Assembly (NCBI RefSeq): GCF_900176605.1
Contig: NZ_FXLP01000005.1
Span: 799,064-863,063 of the forward strand
Reading direction: 5' to 3'
DNA length: 64,000 nucleotides
Source: Peptoniphilus vaginalis
GTDB lineage: Bacteria > Bacillota > Clostridia > Tissierellales > Peptoniphilaceae
How positions within the stretch are numbered: the first letter of the stretch is position 1; the number at the start of each line of letters is the position of its first letter. Shown here in pieces: positions 42,854 to 52,075 of this stretch. The notes beneath the pieces are model-generated. The model saw only the letters and a list, made by a program, of their open reading frames with translations, did no database searches and was not told the DNA's origin. The position numbers were made by a program, and so were the translations under genes.

Positions 42854-44038
42854 TTAGTCCCTTCCTACGATAAGAGCTGTTCCCATTCCTCCACCGATAC
42901 AAAGTGTTGCAAGTCCTTTCTTAGCATCTCTCTTCTTCATTTCGAATAATAGAGTTGTTAAAATTCTAGCACCACTTGCTCCAATTGGGTGACCTATTGC
43001 AATAGCTCCACCGTTTACGTTAACTTTGCTAATGTCAAAGCCCATTTCCTTGTTAACTGCACAAGCTTGAGCAGCAAATGCTTCGTTAGCTTCGATTAGG
43101 TCAAGGTCATCTGCCTTTAGTCCAGCAATTTTTAGTGCCTTAGTTGATGAAGGGATAGGTCCTGTACCCATAATCTTAGGGTCAACACCTGCTGTTGCAT
43201 AAGAAATAATGTATGCAAGAGGTTCTACTCCAAGTTCTTTTGCCTTAGATTCTTTCATTAGTACAAGCATTGCTGCACCATCGTTGATTCCAGATGCGTT
43301 ACCTGCTGTAACTGTACCATCTTTTTTGAAAGCTGGTTTAAGTTTTGCAAGTCCTTCAGCTGTTACACCATCTCTAATAAATTCGTCAGTGTCACATACT
43401 GTTACATTGCCTTTTCTATCTTTAATTTCTACTGGAACGATTTCGTCTTTAAATCTTCCTTCTTTTTTAGCTCTTTCTGCATTGTTTTGAGATCTTGCAG
43501 CAAGTTCGTCTTGCATTTCTCTTGTAATGCCATATTTTTCAGCTACATTTTCAGCTGTAATACCCATGTGGTAGTCGTTGAAAGCATCCCAAAGTCCGTC
43601 GTTAATCATTGTATCAACAACTTTTTTGTCGCCCATTCTTGCTCCCCATCTTTCATTTGTAAGAGCGTAAGGTGCCATTGACATTGATTCAGTACCACCA
43701 GCTAGTACGATTTCAGCATCTCCTGCCTTAATAACTTGAGCTGCTAAACTTACTGCACGAAGTCCTGATCCACAAACGATATTAAGTGTAACTGCTGGAG
43801 TTTTAATATCAATTCCTGCTCCAAGTACAACTTGTCTTGCAACGTTTTGTCCTTGTGCTGCTTGAAGAACATTACCGATGTAAGCTTCGTCAACCATATC
43901 AGGTTTAACATTTGCTCTCTTAAGAGCTTCTTTTGCTGCAATTGAACCAAGTTCTACTGCTGGAGTGTTCTTAAATTGTCCTCCAAAACTACCCACAGCT
44001 GTTCTTGCAGCTGATGCTATAACAATTCTATCTTCCAT
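42854..44038 (-). CDS. thlA: Acetyl-CoA acetyltransferase (thiolase)
   Basis: The protein has 394 aa and condenses two acetyl-CoA. ATG 44038 follows AAGGAGG by five bases; an in-frame upstream start would cross a palindrome. Catalytic Cys is in [11 protein letters not shown] (about 89), the conserved [11 protein letters not shown] and [19 protein letters not shown] contain the active-site His, and [12 protein letters not shown] contains the second Cys. First gene of thlA-crt-hbd. A 14-bp palindrome lies 24 bp upstream. Confidence 0.96.
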   Translation of the reverse strand: MEDRIVIASAARTAVGSFGGQFKNTPAVELGSIAAKEALKRANVKPDMVDEAYIGNVLQAAQGQNVARQVVLGAGIDIKTPAVTLNIVCGSGLRAVSLAAQVIKAGDAEIVLAGGTESMSMAPYALTNERWGARMGDKKVVDTMINDGLWDAFNDYHMGITAENVAEKYGITREMQDELAARSQNNAERAKKEGRFKDEIVPVEIKDRKGNVTVCDTDEFIRDGVTAEGLAKLKPAFKKDGTVTAGNASGINDGAAMLVLMKESKAKELGVEPLAYIISYATAGVDPKIMGTGPIPSSTKALKIAGLKADDLDLIEANEAFAAQACAVNKEMGFDISKVNVNGGAIAIGHPIGASGARILTTLLFEMKKRDAKKGLATLCIGGGMGTALIVGRD

Positions 44039-44061
44039 GTTTTCCTCCTTATTAGTGCCAT

Positions 44062-44075
44062 GTGGCAATTGCCAC
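44062..44075. promoter_or_regulatory. Perfect 14-bp palindrome before thlA
   Basis: GTGGCAATTGCCAC is a perfect palindrome, within a looser larger dyad (TAGTGCCAT...). It lies in the thlA leader. It does not match the Rex consensus (TTGTTAANNNNTTAACAA), so the regulator is unknown. Confidence 0.5.
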
Positions 44076-44206
44076 TAGTTAAAACACTATCTCCCTTTGA
44101 TTTGTACAAGTTGTGTGAGTAAAAATATTATTTCTCTCTTATTTCAACTTTTATTAAAAGTTATGCCAATTTATACTGCTAGCTAAATAGATTTAATATC
44201 CTAAAA

Positions 44207-45310
44207 TCAAATCATACCTTCTAGTACATCAACAATTTTTTCTGCTGCATGACCGTCCCCATAAGGGTTGACAGCTTTTGCCATCTCATCATATAGGTCC
44301 TTATCTTCAAGTAAGGCAACTATAGACTCGTAAACATCTTGTTCCTTTGTACCAACAAGTTTTGCAGTCTTAGCTTCTACTCCCTCCATTCTCTCTGTCT
44401 CATTTCTAAGAACTAGAACGGGTTTCCCTAGAGCAGGTGCTTCTTCCTGAACTCCTCCTGAATCTGTAACGACAAATTTTACCCTTGCCATTAAGTTTGA
44501 AAAAGGAAGGTAGGAAAGTGGTTCAATTAAATGAACCCTATCTAAATCAGCAAAATACTTTTCAGAAGCTTCCCTTACTATAGGATTTAAGTGCCTTGGG
44601 AATACAATTTCAAGATTTTCCTTTTCCAAGACTACACGTCTTATGGCTTTGAAAATATCTTCCATTGGCTTGCCCCAATTTTCTCTCCTATGTGCAGTAA
44701 GTAACACTACATTTCTATTATAATCTAAATTGTTTAAAATTTCATCGTCAAATATAAAATCTTCTTTAACAGAATACTTAAGGGCATCTATAACAGTATT
44801 GCCAGTTATGAAAATATTTCTTTCATCATAGCCTTCATTGATTAGGTTTTGCCTGTTTGATTCAGTTGGTGCAAAATGATAATTTGAAATTACACCTGTT
44901 AGTTTCCTGTTGGCTTCTTCTGGATAAGGTGAATAAATGTTGCCTGATCTTAAGCCTGCTTCAACATGACCAATTTTTATTTTTTTGTAGAAGGCAGCAA
45001 GAGCTGCAGCGAATACTGTAGTTGTATCTCCTTGGACAAGTAAGATGTCTGGCTTTAATTCATCTAGGATTCCTTCAAGGCCTAAAAGAGTTTTTGTAGT
45101 TACATCTGTAAGAGATTGACCCTTCTTAAAAATATTTAAATCGTAGTCTGGTTTTATATCAAAAATTTCTAGCACTTGGTCCAGCATTTCTCTGTGTTGA
45201 CCTGTGACACAAGTATAGCACTCAAGGTTCTTCCTCTTTTGAATTTCCTTTATTATTGGTGCCATCTTTATGCCCTCAGGCCTTGTACCAAATACAAATA
45301 ATACCTTCAA
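44207..45310 (-). CDS. mnaA: UDP-N-acetylglucosamine 2-epimerase
   Basis: Cytoplasmic enzyme of 367 aa making UDP-ManNAc for wall teichoic acid linkage units or other wall glycans. Motifs: VFGTRPEGIKMAPII (residues 5-19), CVTGQHREMLDQVL, LVQGDTTTVFAA, IGHVEAGLRSGNIYSPYPEEANR and TDSGGVQEEAPALGKPVLVLR. The length is typical. It is the last gene of tsaC-rpiB-upp-tagO-mnaA, 1 bp after tagO. Confidence 0.95.
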   Translation of the reverse strand: MKVLFVFGTRPEGIKMAPIIKEIQKRKNLECYTCVTGQHREMLDQVLEIFDIKPDYDLNIFKKGQSLTDVTTKTLLGLEGILDELKPDILLVQGDTTTVFAAALAAFYKKIKIGHVEAGLRSGNIYSPYPEEANRKLTGVISNYHFAPTESNRQNLINEGYDERNIFITGNTVIDALKYSVKEDFIFDDEILNNLDYNRNVVLLTAHRRENWGKPMEDIFKAIRRVVLEKENLEIVFPRHLNPIVREASEKYFADLDRVHLIEPLSYLPFSNLMARVKFVVTDSGGVQEEAPALGKPVLVLRNETERMEGVEAKTAKLVGTKEQDVYESIVALLEDKDLYDEMAKAVNPYGDGHAAEKIVDVLEGMI

Positions 45311-45311
45311 T

Positions 45312-46340
45312 TTATTCCTCCTTGTTTTTTAACATACCTGCTGCCACTCCCGTTGCAATTATTATAAGTAAAACTCCTATAGAAATTACAAGGGCAATGG
45401 ATGAATGAAATCTTGAAATTAAATTTGCAAGAACTCCAAAGATCGCAGATATAGAATAGAGAATTACAACAGTCTGCCTTTGATTTAGTCCCATCTTCAA
45501 GAGTCTGTGATGGAGGTGACCCTTGTCAGCTTCCACCATGGACTTACCTGATAACTTTCTTCTAACCATGGCAAAGGCTGTGTCAAATACTGGCACTCCC
45601 AAGATTAAAACTGGCACAAATATCATTAATATGGCAGCTTGTTTTAAAAATCCAGAAATACTTATATATGAAAGCATAAACCCAAGATAAAGGGCTCCCG
45701 TATCTCCCATAAATATCTTTGCTGGATTGAAGTTGAAGGGCAAAAATCCTAGACATGCACCTGCTACTAAGACACATACAAGGCTCACGTCGTACCTTCC
45801 CATCTTATATGTTATAAAGAACATGGAGATGGCACATATCATTGAGACTCCTGATGCCAGTCCATCTAGTCCATCAATTAAGTTAATTGTGTTAGTTATT
45901 CCACAAACCCAAAAAATTGTAACTGGTATGGACAAAATATTTAAAATAAGTAGGGCATCATGGGAGTCAAAGGGATTTGTGAAAAATTCTATTTTCATCC
46001 CACCAAGAATTAATATGACAGCCGCTAAAATTTGAAAAAGAAATTTTAACTTGGGACTTAGACCTTCCTTGTCATCATAAAGTCCAGATATGGCAATGAT
46101 AAGGGAGGCAATAAGTGTCATCATTAAGTTTTTATTTATTGGCAGATAGTAGACCATAAGGATGGAAACAGATATCACCATGGCTATGCCACCACCTACT
46201 GGTATAGGTTTTTTGTGGACACGTCTCTCATCCTTGGGCACATCTAAAAAACCCTTCTTTTTTGCGAACTTTATAGTAAAGGGCATTTGAATAAATGTCA
46301 GTATAAAGGCCGCTAAAAAAGGAATTACAAATTTATACAT
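45312..46340 (-). CDS. tagO: Undecaprenyl-phosphate GlcNAc-1-phosphate transferase (TagO/WecA type)
   Basis: The membrane enzyme has 342 aa and about 10-11 helices and starts wall-polymer synthesis by moving GlcNAc-1-P to the lipid carrier. Conserved cytoplasmic loops: VPKDERRVHKKPIPVGGGIA, DDKEGLSPKLKF (Asp pair), NLIDGLDGLASGVS, FNPAKIFMGDTGALYLGF and the C-terminal DKGHLHHRLLKMG. It sits directly before mnaA, consistent with a GlcNAc-ManNAc linkage unit. It would act together with the LtaS-like enzyme at 49734 in making glycerol-phosphate polymers only by inference. Confidence 0.92.
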   Translation of the reverse strand: MYKFVIPFLAAFILTFIQMPFTIKFAKKKGFLDVPKDERRVHKKPIPVGGGIAMVISVSILMVYYLPINKNLMMTLIASLIIAISGLYDDKEGLSPKLKFLFQILAAVILILGGMKIEFFTNPFDSHDALLILNILSIPVTIFWVCGITNTINLIDGLDGLASGVSMICAISMFFITYKMGRYDVSLVCVLVAGACLGFLPFNFNPAKIFMGDTGALYLGFMLSYISISGFLKQAAILMIFVPVLILGVPVFDTAFAMVRRKLSGKSMVEADKGHLHHRLLKMGLNQRQTVVILYSISAIFGVLANLISRFHSSIALVISIGVLLIIIATGVAAGMLKNKEE

Positions 46341-46349
46341 ATTAACCTC

Positions 46350-46976
46350 TTACTTAGTTCCAAATAATCTATCTCCTGCATCTCCTAGGCCAGGTACAAT
46401 ATATTTGTCGTCGTTTAATCTTTCGTCAATAGCTGCAAGATAGATTTCTACATCAGGATGGGCTTTTTGCACAGCTTCTAATCCTTCTGGGGCTGCTAAT
46501 AGATTTATTGACTTGATGTTTTTTGCACCATTTCTTTTAAGTTCGTCTATGGCTTCTATTAGGGAACCACCAGTTGCAAGCATTGGATCTACAACAAGCA
46601 TAAGTCTTGATGAAACGTCCTTAGGAAGCTTTGAATAATAAGTTACTGGTTTGTGAGTTTCTGGGTCACGGTACATTCCTATGTGACCAACTCTTGCTGC
46701 TGGGATAATTGTAAGTAGACCTTCTACCATACCAAGTCCTGCTCTTAGGATTGGAACAATTCCAACCTTCTTACCAGAGATAACTCTTCCTGTAGTCTTG
46801 CAAATAGGAGTTTCTATTTCAATTTCTTCAGTTTCAAGGTCTCTTGTAACTTCGTAGCCCATGAGCGTTGCTATTTCATTGGCAACTTGTCTAAACTCCA
46901 TGGAGCTTGTTCCTTTTTTTCTTAATATTGTCATCTTGTGATCAATTAGTGGGTGTTTTATTAAAGTGTATCCCAT
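46350..46976 (-). CDS. upp: Uracil phosphoribosyltransferase
   Basis: Salvage enzyme of 208 aa forming UMP from uracil and PRPP. Seen: [17 protein letters not shown] (N-terminal), [34 protein letters not shown], the PRPP loop [18 protein letters not shown] and DGxD-like [13 protein letters not shown] at the end. It follows rpiB by 1 bp. The rpiB-upp-tagO/mnaA neighbourhood resembles that near the atp operon in Bacilli. Confidence 0.96.
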   Translation of the reverse strand: MGYTLIKHPLIDHKMTILRKKGTSSMEFRQVANEIATLMGYEVTRDLETEEIEIETPICKTTGRVISGKKVGIVPILRAGLGMVEGLLTIIPAARVGHIGMYRDPETHKPVTYYSKLPKDVSSRLMLVVDPMLATGGSLIEAIDELKRNGAKNIKSINLLAAPEGLEAVQKAHPDVEIYLAAIDERLNDDKYIVPGLGDAGDRLFGTK

Positions 46977-46977
46977 T

Positions 46978-47409
46978 TTAGTCCTCCTCGATTTTCTTTA
47001 CTCTATTAATGTGTCTTCCACCTTCAAATTTTTCATCTAAGAAGGCATCTAGTATTTCTATTGCCATGTCGTGGCCTATAAGCCTTGCTCCAAGAGCCAA
47101 AACATTGGCATCATTGTGACGTCTTGCAAGCCTTGCTGAGTAGGGTTCGGAGCAAAGTGCTGCCCTTATTCCCTTTACCTTATTTGCAGAAATTGAAATC
47201 CCAATTCCAGATCCACAAATTACTATGCCAAAGTCTAGACCTTCATCTATTACAGCATGACCTACTGCGTGACCATAGTCTGGATAGTCTACCCTTGAAT
47301 CATCAAAGGGTCCCAGGTCCTTGACTTCAATATTTTTTTCTTCAAGATATTGGATTAGGTCTTTTTTTAGATAAAAACCTGCGTGATCTGAACCAATTCC
47401 TATTTTCAT
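46978..47409 (-). CDS. rpiB: Ribose-5-phosphate isomerase B
   Basis: Cytoplasmic enzyme of 143 aa, LacA/RpiB fold. ATG 47409 (AGGAGG upstream) gives [19 protein letters not shown]; the longer frame lies in tsaC. The catalytic Cys is in [13 protein letters not shown] (about 66), with the phosphate-binding [14 protein letters not shown]. It interconverts ribose-5-P and ribulose-5-P, and some family members act on allose-6-P. It begins 8 bp after the tsaC stop. Confidence 0.94.
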   Translation of the reverse strand: MKIGIGSDHAGFYLKKDLIQYLEEKNIEVKDLGPFDDSRVDYPDYGHAVGHAVIDEGLDFGIVICGSGIGISISANKVKGIRAALCSEPYSARLARRHNDANVLALGARLIGHDMAIEILDAFLDEKFEGGRHINRVKKIEED

Positions 47410-47417
47410 ATTTCCTC

Positions 47418-48473
47418 CTAAATCCTCATGACTACCTTGCCACCGCAAGCCTTCAAGAGCCTATTCATTATGCTAAGACCCATTCCCCTAAGCTCGAAAC
47501 CTTCTGCAAAAATTATGTCAATATCTTCTTCGTCACATCTTCTTAGTGCATCAAAAAGATTTGCAGCAACCTCTTCCAAATGCTCTCTTGATCCAAGGTT
47601 AATAAGTAATTCTACGCCATTGTTTACATATTCATCATAGGTTTCTTCAGTTGCAAGAACTGCAATTTTCTTGCCCTTGTTTTCTTCTATATTCTTCTTG
47701 ATTTCATTTACAAGTTTATCAAGTCTACCACCAAAGCAAATTGCCTCTGCCCTTGGAGCATAGTGCCTGTACTTTTGTCCTGGTGATTTTGGCACTTCCT
47801 GGGACTTGGAATCAATAGTTGCTGTATCAATAGTTATTCTTTCATCAACTTCTTGTAGGTCCTCAAGGGTAATCTTGCCTGGTCTTAAAATCATTGGTGG
47901 GTCAACTGTTACATCAAGAACTGTTGATTCTATTCCAACAACGGAATGTCCCCCATCTACAATTATATCAACTCGACCATCAAGGTCTTCTATTACGTGT
48001 TCCACCTTAGTTGGGGAAGGTCTGCCAGATAGGTTTGCTGAAGGAGCAGCTACTGGAAAATCCACTGACTTTAAAATGTCGTGGGCAATCTTGTTGCTTG
48101 GCTCTCTTATGGCAACTGTGTCAAGGCCACCTGTTGCTTCGTCAGGTATCTTATCTGACCTCTTAAAAATTATTGTTAAGGGACCTGGCCAAAACTTCTT
48201 AATACATTTTTTTGCCACTTCAGGTACTTCTGCAACTAAATCATCTAGTTGTGAATTGTCTGCTATGTGAAGTATTAGTGGGTTGTCGCTAGGTCTGCCC
48301 TTGGCTTCATATATTTTTTTACAAGTCCTCTTGTTAAGTCCATTGCCACCTAGTCCGTAGACAGTTTCTGTTGGCAGGACAACGAGGCCTCCATCTCTTA
48401 GGGTCTGACTGATTTTTTTTAGATAAACTTTATCTTTGCCGTTCCCTTTAAATTTAAATATTTCTGTTTTCAC
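47418..48473 (-). CDS. L-threonylcarbamoyladenylate synthase (Sua5 type)
   Basis: The protein has 351 aa and makes threonylcarbamoyl-AMP for t6A37 in tRNA. The YrdC domain (about 10-205) has LPTETVYGLGGNGL, KGRPSDNPLILHI, PVAAPSANLSGRPSPT and DGGHSVVGIESTVLDV. The SPGQKYRHYAPRAEA linker and C-terminal Sua5 domain (about 235-351) identify the long form. GTG 48473 has AGAGGTG six bases upstream; an in-frame GTG at 48482 lacks one. The start lies at the edge of a hairpin that also ends the upstream gene. First gene of the five-gene operon. t6A is needed by the ANN-decoding tRNAs, such as the Lys, Asn, Thr, Arg and Met genes in this window. Confidence 0.93.
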   Translation of the reverse strand: MKTEIFKFKGNGKDKVYLKKISQTLRDGGLVVLPTETVYGLGGNGLNKRTCKKIYEAKGRPSDNPLILHIADNSQLDDLVAEVPEVAKKCIKKFWPGPLTIIFKRSDKIPDEATGGLDTVAIREPSNKIAHDILKSVDFPVAAPSANLSGRPSPTKVEHVIEDLDGRVDIIVDGGHSVVGIESTVLDVTVDPPMILRPGKITLEDLQEVDERITIDTATIDSKSQEVPKSPGQKYRHYAPRAEAICFGGRLDKLVNEIKKNIEENKGKKIAVLATEETYDEYVNNGVELLINLGSREHLEEVAANLFDALRRCDEEDIDIIFAEGFELRGMGLSIMNRLLKACGGKVVMRI

Positions 48474-48522
48474 AAAAAACACCTCTATTCTTAATATTAT
48501 ACCAAGAAGAGAGGTGTTTTTT
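48474..48522 (-). promoter_or_regulatory. Combined terminator, promoter and ribosome binding site before the Sua5 gene
   Basis: AAAAAACACCTCT and AGAGGTGTTTTTT (48510-48522 and 48474-48486) are perfect 13-base inverse copies. On the minus strand the hairpin can end the M20 gene; its 3' arm holds the AGAGGTG ribosome site and its U run abuts the GTG start. The loop contains TATAAT (48501-48496) with TTAAAA 17 bp upstream. Confidence 0.65.
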
Positions 48523-48538
48523 AATACCTTATAGCTAT

Positions 48539-49726
48539 TTAATTCTTGTGAGGGATAATTTTACCAGTTTTTACACTTGCTTTAAACTCACTAATAATTT
48601 TTTCATAAACTTCATCATTTTGCAAAACTTCTATTCCAACTTCAACTATGGCTGCAATAGTTTTTTTCATTTGGTCAAAGGCATAGTCAGTCATTGTTGC
48701 ATCCCTAAACTCAACTGTGTGAGATGGTGTTCCTTCTTCAGCGATTTTAAAATAGCCGTGAAGTGTTGGGACTTCATGAGAAATATCTCCTGCATCAGTG
48801 GAGCCTGAGTTTAGTTCTATGTCCTTAACTTCTTCATCAAGATATTTTTTCATTTTTTCCATTAGGACTTCATTAAAAGCAAGATTTCTAACTGTGTTGT
48901 CATTTCCCTTTTCGTATTCAGAAATTTTAACTTGACATCCTGTTGCAAGGGCAGCACCCTTGGCACAAGCTTCAAGTTTTTCCAAAAGTTCTAAGAGATA
49001 TTTTTTCTCTGGACTTCTTGCATAAAATCTTGAATCAGTGTAGTCAGGAATGATGTTGGCAGCCTTGCCTCCATCTTTTATGATGCCGTGTATTCTTGAT
49101 CCATCCTTTGTTTGTTGTCTTAAGGCATTAATGGCTGAGAATAAAACTATTTGTGCATCAAGGGCATTAATCCCTTCATGAGGTGTGTCTGCAGCGTGTG
49201 CAGTCTTGCCAAAGAACTCGAACCTTCTTGTGGCAAGTGCCAAGGAGTTTGGTGTAACTGAATTAATGTCACCTGGGTGCATCTCAATGACAACATCAAC
49301 ATCCTTTAGTTCATCTGATCTAGCAAGTTCAATTTTTGTACCGCCAACTTCTTCTGCTGCAGTTCCAAAGACAATAACTCTTCCGCCAATCTCATCAATT
49401 AACTTTGATAAGACTATTCCTGCTCCTGTGGCAGTGGCTCCTAGGATGTTGTGACCACATCCGTGACCAATTCCTGGTAGGGCATCATATTCTGACAAGT
49501 AAGAAATCGTCCTGCCAGCTTTCTTTGAATCGTAAACTGCCTTAAAGGAAGTCTCACATCCAAGATAAGGACACTCTACATCAAAGCCGTGCTTTTTTAA
49601 TAAATCAATGTGGGCCTTTGAAGACTTGTACTCTTCAAAGCCAATCTCTGGGTTATCATAAATAAATTTTCTAAGTGAAGCAAGTTCACCAGAGATTTCT
49701 TCAACAATTTTTAAAATATTTTCCAT
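48539..49726 (-). CDS. M20-family amidohydrolase (second copy)
   Basis: Zinc-dependent hydrolase of 395 aa. Metal-site motifs: SEYDALPGIGHGCGHNILGATA (about 77-98), FGTAAEEVGGTKIELA, VIEMHPGDINSV, and the C-terminal GSTDAGDISHEVPTLH with PSHTVEF. The dimerisation domain has FFGKTAHAADTPHEGINALD. It resembles IAA-amino-acid or aminobenzoyl-glutamate hydrolases. It is a different subgroup from the enzyme at 23402 (shorter, different spacing). It begins 7 bp after the LTA-synthase-like gene and is probably co-transcribed with it. Substrate is unknown. Confidence 0.85.
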   Translation of the reverse strand: MENILKIVEEISGELASLRKFIYDNPEIGFEEYKSSKAHIDLLKKHGFDVECPYLGCETSFKAVYDSKKAGRTISYLSEYDALPGIGHGCGHNILGATATGAGIVLSKLIDEIGGRVIVFGTAAEEVGGTKIELARSDELKDVDVVIEMHPGDINSVTPNSLALATRRFEFFGKTAHAADTPHEGINALDAQIVLFSAINALRQQTKDGSRIHGIIKDGGKAANIIPDYTDSRFYARSPEKKYLLELLEKLEACAKGAALATGCQVKISEYEKGNDNTVRNLAFNEVLMEKMKKYLDEEVKDIELNSGSTDAGDISHEVPTLHGYFKIAEEGTPSHTVEFRDATMTDYAFDQMKKTIAAIVEVGIEVLQNDEVYEKIISEFKASVKTGKIIPHKN

Positions 49727-49733
49727 AAGTCAC

Positions 49734-51581
49734 CTACTTGTTAATCCTGTAATATTGGTATCTCCTGTAGTCATCATAATAATCCTTTGCCTTGCCCTTT
49801 ACTTCTTGTCTTGGATAAGCTTCCTTGCCATCAAAAACATAATTTCTTGAAATAATTGGGAGCTTCTTCCTCAAATCTGAATTGTAGATAAAGAAATTAT
49901 CCACCTTGTTAAAGCCCAACATATCTAGGACAGTTGATGAAAGATAGCATGCAGCAATAGGTTGACCATCCTTTACTTCAACTCTCTTTTTGTCCATAAG
50001 GGCCTTGGCCTTTTCATTAGCAACTACTATATAAGGAGTGGAGTAAAATTCTACTTCCTTGTCAATATTGTCATTGGAAAGATGCTTCCCAATTTCATCA
50101 AAGCCTGACTGATTTGTGCCAAGTCCTGGCAAGTGGTCCCCATAAAATATCATAATAGTTGGCTCGTCAAGTTCTTCCATAGTCTTGTACATTTCACCCA
50201 ACATTGTATCCATGGCCTTTACCCCCAAGAAGTAAGAACCAATACTGTTCTTTACATCTTCAGTAAGTTGTGACTTACAAGTGAAGGGCAAAATTTCTCC
50301 ATACTTGCTAAGATCATAAGGTCCATGGTTTTGGATATCAACTGCGTAAGATAAAACTGGTTCCTTAGATTCCTTTACTGCCTTTAAAAATCTTTCCTTA
50401 TAAATTTCTGTAAATTGTTTTTCATCTACATATCCACCCTTCATAAGAGGTTCCTTTATATCTTCTAGGAAGATATTGTCATCAAGTCCAATCTTTGGAT
50501 AGACATCTTTTCTTCCATAGAACCAGGCAAAGCCAGGGTGAAAACCATAAGTCTTATAGCCAATAGTCTTTAAAAGATTTGGAAGGGAACCAACATCTCT
50601 TTTTATGGCATTAAAAGCGTAGTTGTTGTCAGGTGCACAATTAATAGTCATCGCCCCTGTCAAAACATCAAACTCTGTATCACCTGTTCCACCAATATAT
50701 GCAGGGACTACAACCCTACCATGTAGGACAGATTTATCTTGCAAGATTTTAAAGTTTTCATTAGGGTCATTGCCCTTTTCAAAAGTAAATTGTGGATCTT
50801 GTGACAAGTCTGTAAAGGCCTCTCCCATTATCCAAATTATATTTGGCCTTTCCATCTTCTTTATTGCTTCGATGTTTTTACTTTGGTCTTTGGAGTCACG
50901 CTCTGCAATTTCTTTTTCATTGTAACCTTCTGGTGGCCTTATAAAAGAATTTTTCAAATTGTATAAGAAGGAATAATTAAAGCCCTTGGAGTTACACTGA
51001 TCAATTGAATTATAAATATTCCCCTTAACTGGAAGTTTGTAGTATAGATCATCCTTAGAGTATACACAAGTAACAAGCAAGGCTGATGAAATTAAAACTA
51101 CAAGGACTGAAATTATTCTATCCTTTAATCTGATTTTTTTACTTTTAAATATAAATGCCAAGACTAGCAAGACAATTAACCCAGCAAGGGCTGTAAGACT
51201 TCCCCTTAGGTCTGGATAATAAGAATTCTTAGTCATATTAAGAGCTTCGCCAGCAAGTCTTATGTCAGAAATTTTAAGTGGCGCATTCCTATAAAAAACC
51301 TTATTCCTGTTTACAACAAAAATCACTAAGTAAAAAATGGAATTTAAAATTAAGGCAGGTCTTCTTCTACCTAGAAGTCCTTGAAATAAAATTCCTGTAA
51401 GTAATATTGGAATGAAATTTAAAATCAAGACTAAGGGAGTCCTTATTAACTTACCAGGCAGACCTCCGCCTGGTGCCAATGTTAGCATAGCAAGACCAAT
51501 AATTAATCCAAAAAGTCCATGAATCAAAATGTCATGGATACTAAAGGCCTTGACCTCCTTTGATTTATTTTTATTAAACAT
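49734..51581 (-). CDS. LTA synthase-family (sulfatase-fold) membrane enzyme
   Basis: The protein has 615 aa. About five membrane helices lie in residues 12-180, followed by a large extracellular alkaline-phosphatase-fold domain. The metal and nucleophile region is PNIIWIMGEAFTDLS (about 244; Glu and Thr), then FGYKTYGFHPGFAWFYGR-like substrate loop, IQNHGPYDLSKYG and MIFYGDHLPGLG (Asp-His metal ligands). The family moves glycerol-phosphate from phosphatidylglycerol onto lipoteichoic acid or related polymers. Other family members modify different glycolipids, so the polymer is not certain. It is the first gene of a pair with the M20 hydrolase. Confidence 0.88.
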   Translation of the reverse strand: MFNKNKSKEVKAFSIHDILIHGLFGLIIGLAMLTLAPGGGLPGKLIRTPLVLILNFIPILLTGILFQGLLGRRRPALILNSIFYLVIFVVNRNKVFYRNAPLKISDIRLAGEALNMTKNSYYPDLRGSLTALAGLIVLLVLAFIFKSKKIRLKDRIISVLVVLISSALLVTCVYSKDDLYYKLPVKGNIYNSIDQCNSKGFNYSFLYNLKNSFIRPPEGYNEKEIAERDSKDQSKNIEAIKKMERPNIIWIMGEAFTDLSQDPQFTFEKGNDPNENFKILQDKSVLHGRVVVPAYIGGTGDTEFDVLTGAMTINCAPDNNYAFNAIKRDVGSLPNLLKTIGYKTYGFHPGFAWFYGRKDVYPKIGLDDNIFLEDIKEPLMKGGYVDEKQFTEIYKERFLKAVKESKEPVLSYAVDIQNHGPYDLSKYGEILPFTCKSQLTEDVKNSIGSYFLGVKAMDTMLGEMYKTMEELDEPTIMIFYGDHLPGLGTNQSGFDEIGKHLSNDNIDKEVEFYSTPYIVVANEKAKALMDKKRVEVKDGQPIAACYLSSTVLDMLGFNKVDNFFIYNSDLRKKLPIISRNYVFDGKEAYPRQEVKGKAKDYYDDYRRYQYYRINK

Positions 51582-51616
51582 CTAATCACCTTCTAATTTT
51601 CAATTATATAATATTC

Positions 51617-51736
51617 TTAAATTTTTGGGGAGTTTTTGTAAAAGTCATCAAACTCTTTAAGCTTGGCTTCCCCTTTTTCATCAATATCTGTCATACCACG
51701 AGTTAAGCTTCCACTTGTCCATAAGTTAATATAAGC
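51617..51736 (-). pseudogene. C-terminal gene remnant
   Basis: The minus strand reads about 39 codons, AYINLWTSGSLTRGMTDIDE followed by KGEAKLKEFDDFYKNSPKI, ending in TAA. Codon use looks coding (Lys/Glu/Asp-rich, amphipathic) but an in-frame TAG lies just upstream and no start with a ribosome site is present; the only ATG leaves 24 residues. It looks like the tail of a lost gene. I do not recognise its family. Confidence 0.4.
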
Positions 51737-51796
51737 CTAGAAGTTTTAATTTATTCAAAATATTAATTTAATTTATTTAAAAATTTCATTTTCTCG

Positions 51797-51935
51797 CAAA
51801 AAAAAGACTGCCGAAGCAGTCTTAATTTCTCTTTTCAGAGTGAAGATTGGTATAATTTTATTATTAATCTTAGGAGTTATGGGGTTCCCAAAATCAAAGT
51901 AATTTTTGTTAAATGACATTGACTATCATTAACTG
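51797..51935 (-). ncRNA. Candidate small RNA of about 139 nt
   Basis: On the minus strand a good promoter (TTTACA at 51969-51964, 17 bp, TATAAT at 51946-51941) is followed 130 nt later by a strong intrinsic terminator (AAGACTGC-TTCG-GCAGTCTT then U8, at 51823-51798). No ORF with a ribosome site lies between. A 48-codon frame starting MSFNKNYFDF runs through the terminator and is not credible as a gene. A Fur-like site covers +6 to +20. Confidence 0.55.
51914..51928. promoter_or_regulatory. Fur-like operator in the small RNA promoter region
   Basis: TGACATTGACTATCA matches the Fur 7-1-7 pattern TGATAAT-N-ATTATCA at 10 of 14 positions. It lies just after the predicted transcription start, where a repressor would block elongation. 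Confidence 0.4.
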
Positions 51936-52075
51936 TGTTTATTATAGTATAGGTTTTTTATTTTGTAAATAGTTTTTGATAAAATTTATCAAAATTATTT
52001 TATCGTAATTTACTTAAAGACTCCCTTTTATTCTTTTTAACTTGAATAATCCTTATAAACTTGTATCATTTTAGA

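Noticed and set aside
44062..44075. Rex operator before thlA
   Set aside because: The palindrome centre AATT and GC-rich arms do not match TTGTTAANNNNTTAACAA.
51779..51934. 48-codon ORF starting MSFNKNYFDF across the candidate small RNA
   Set aside because: It has no ribosome site and reads straight through the terminator, giving the KTASAVFF phrase that any such hairpin gives.
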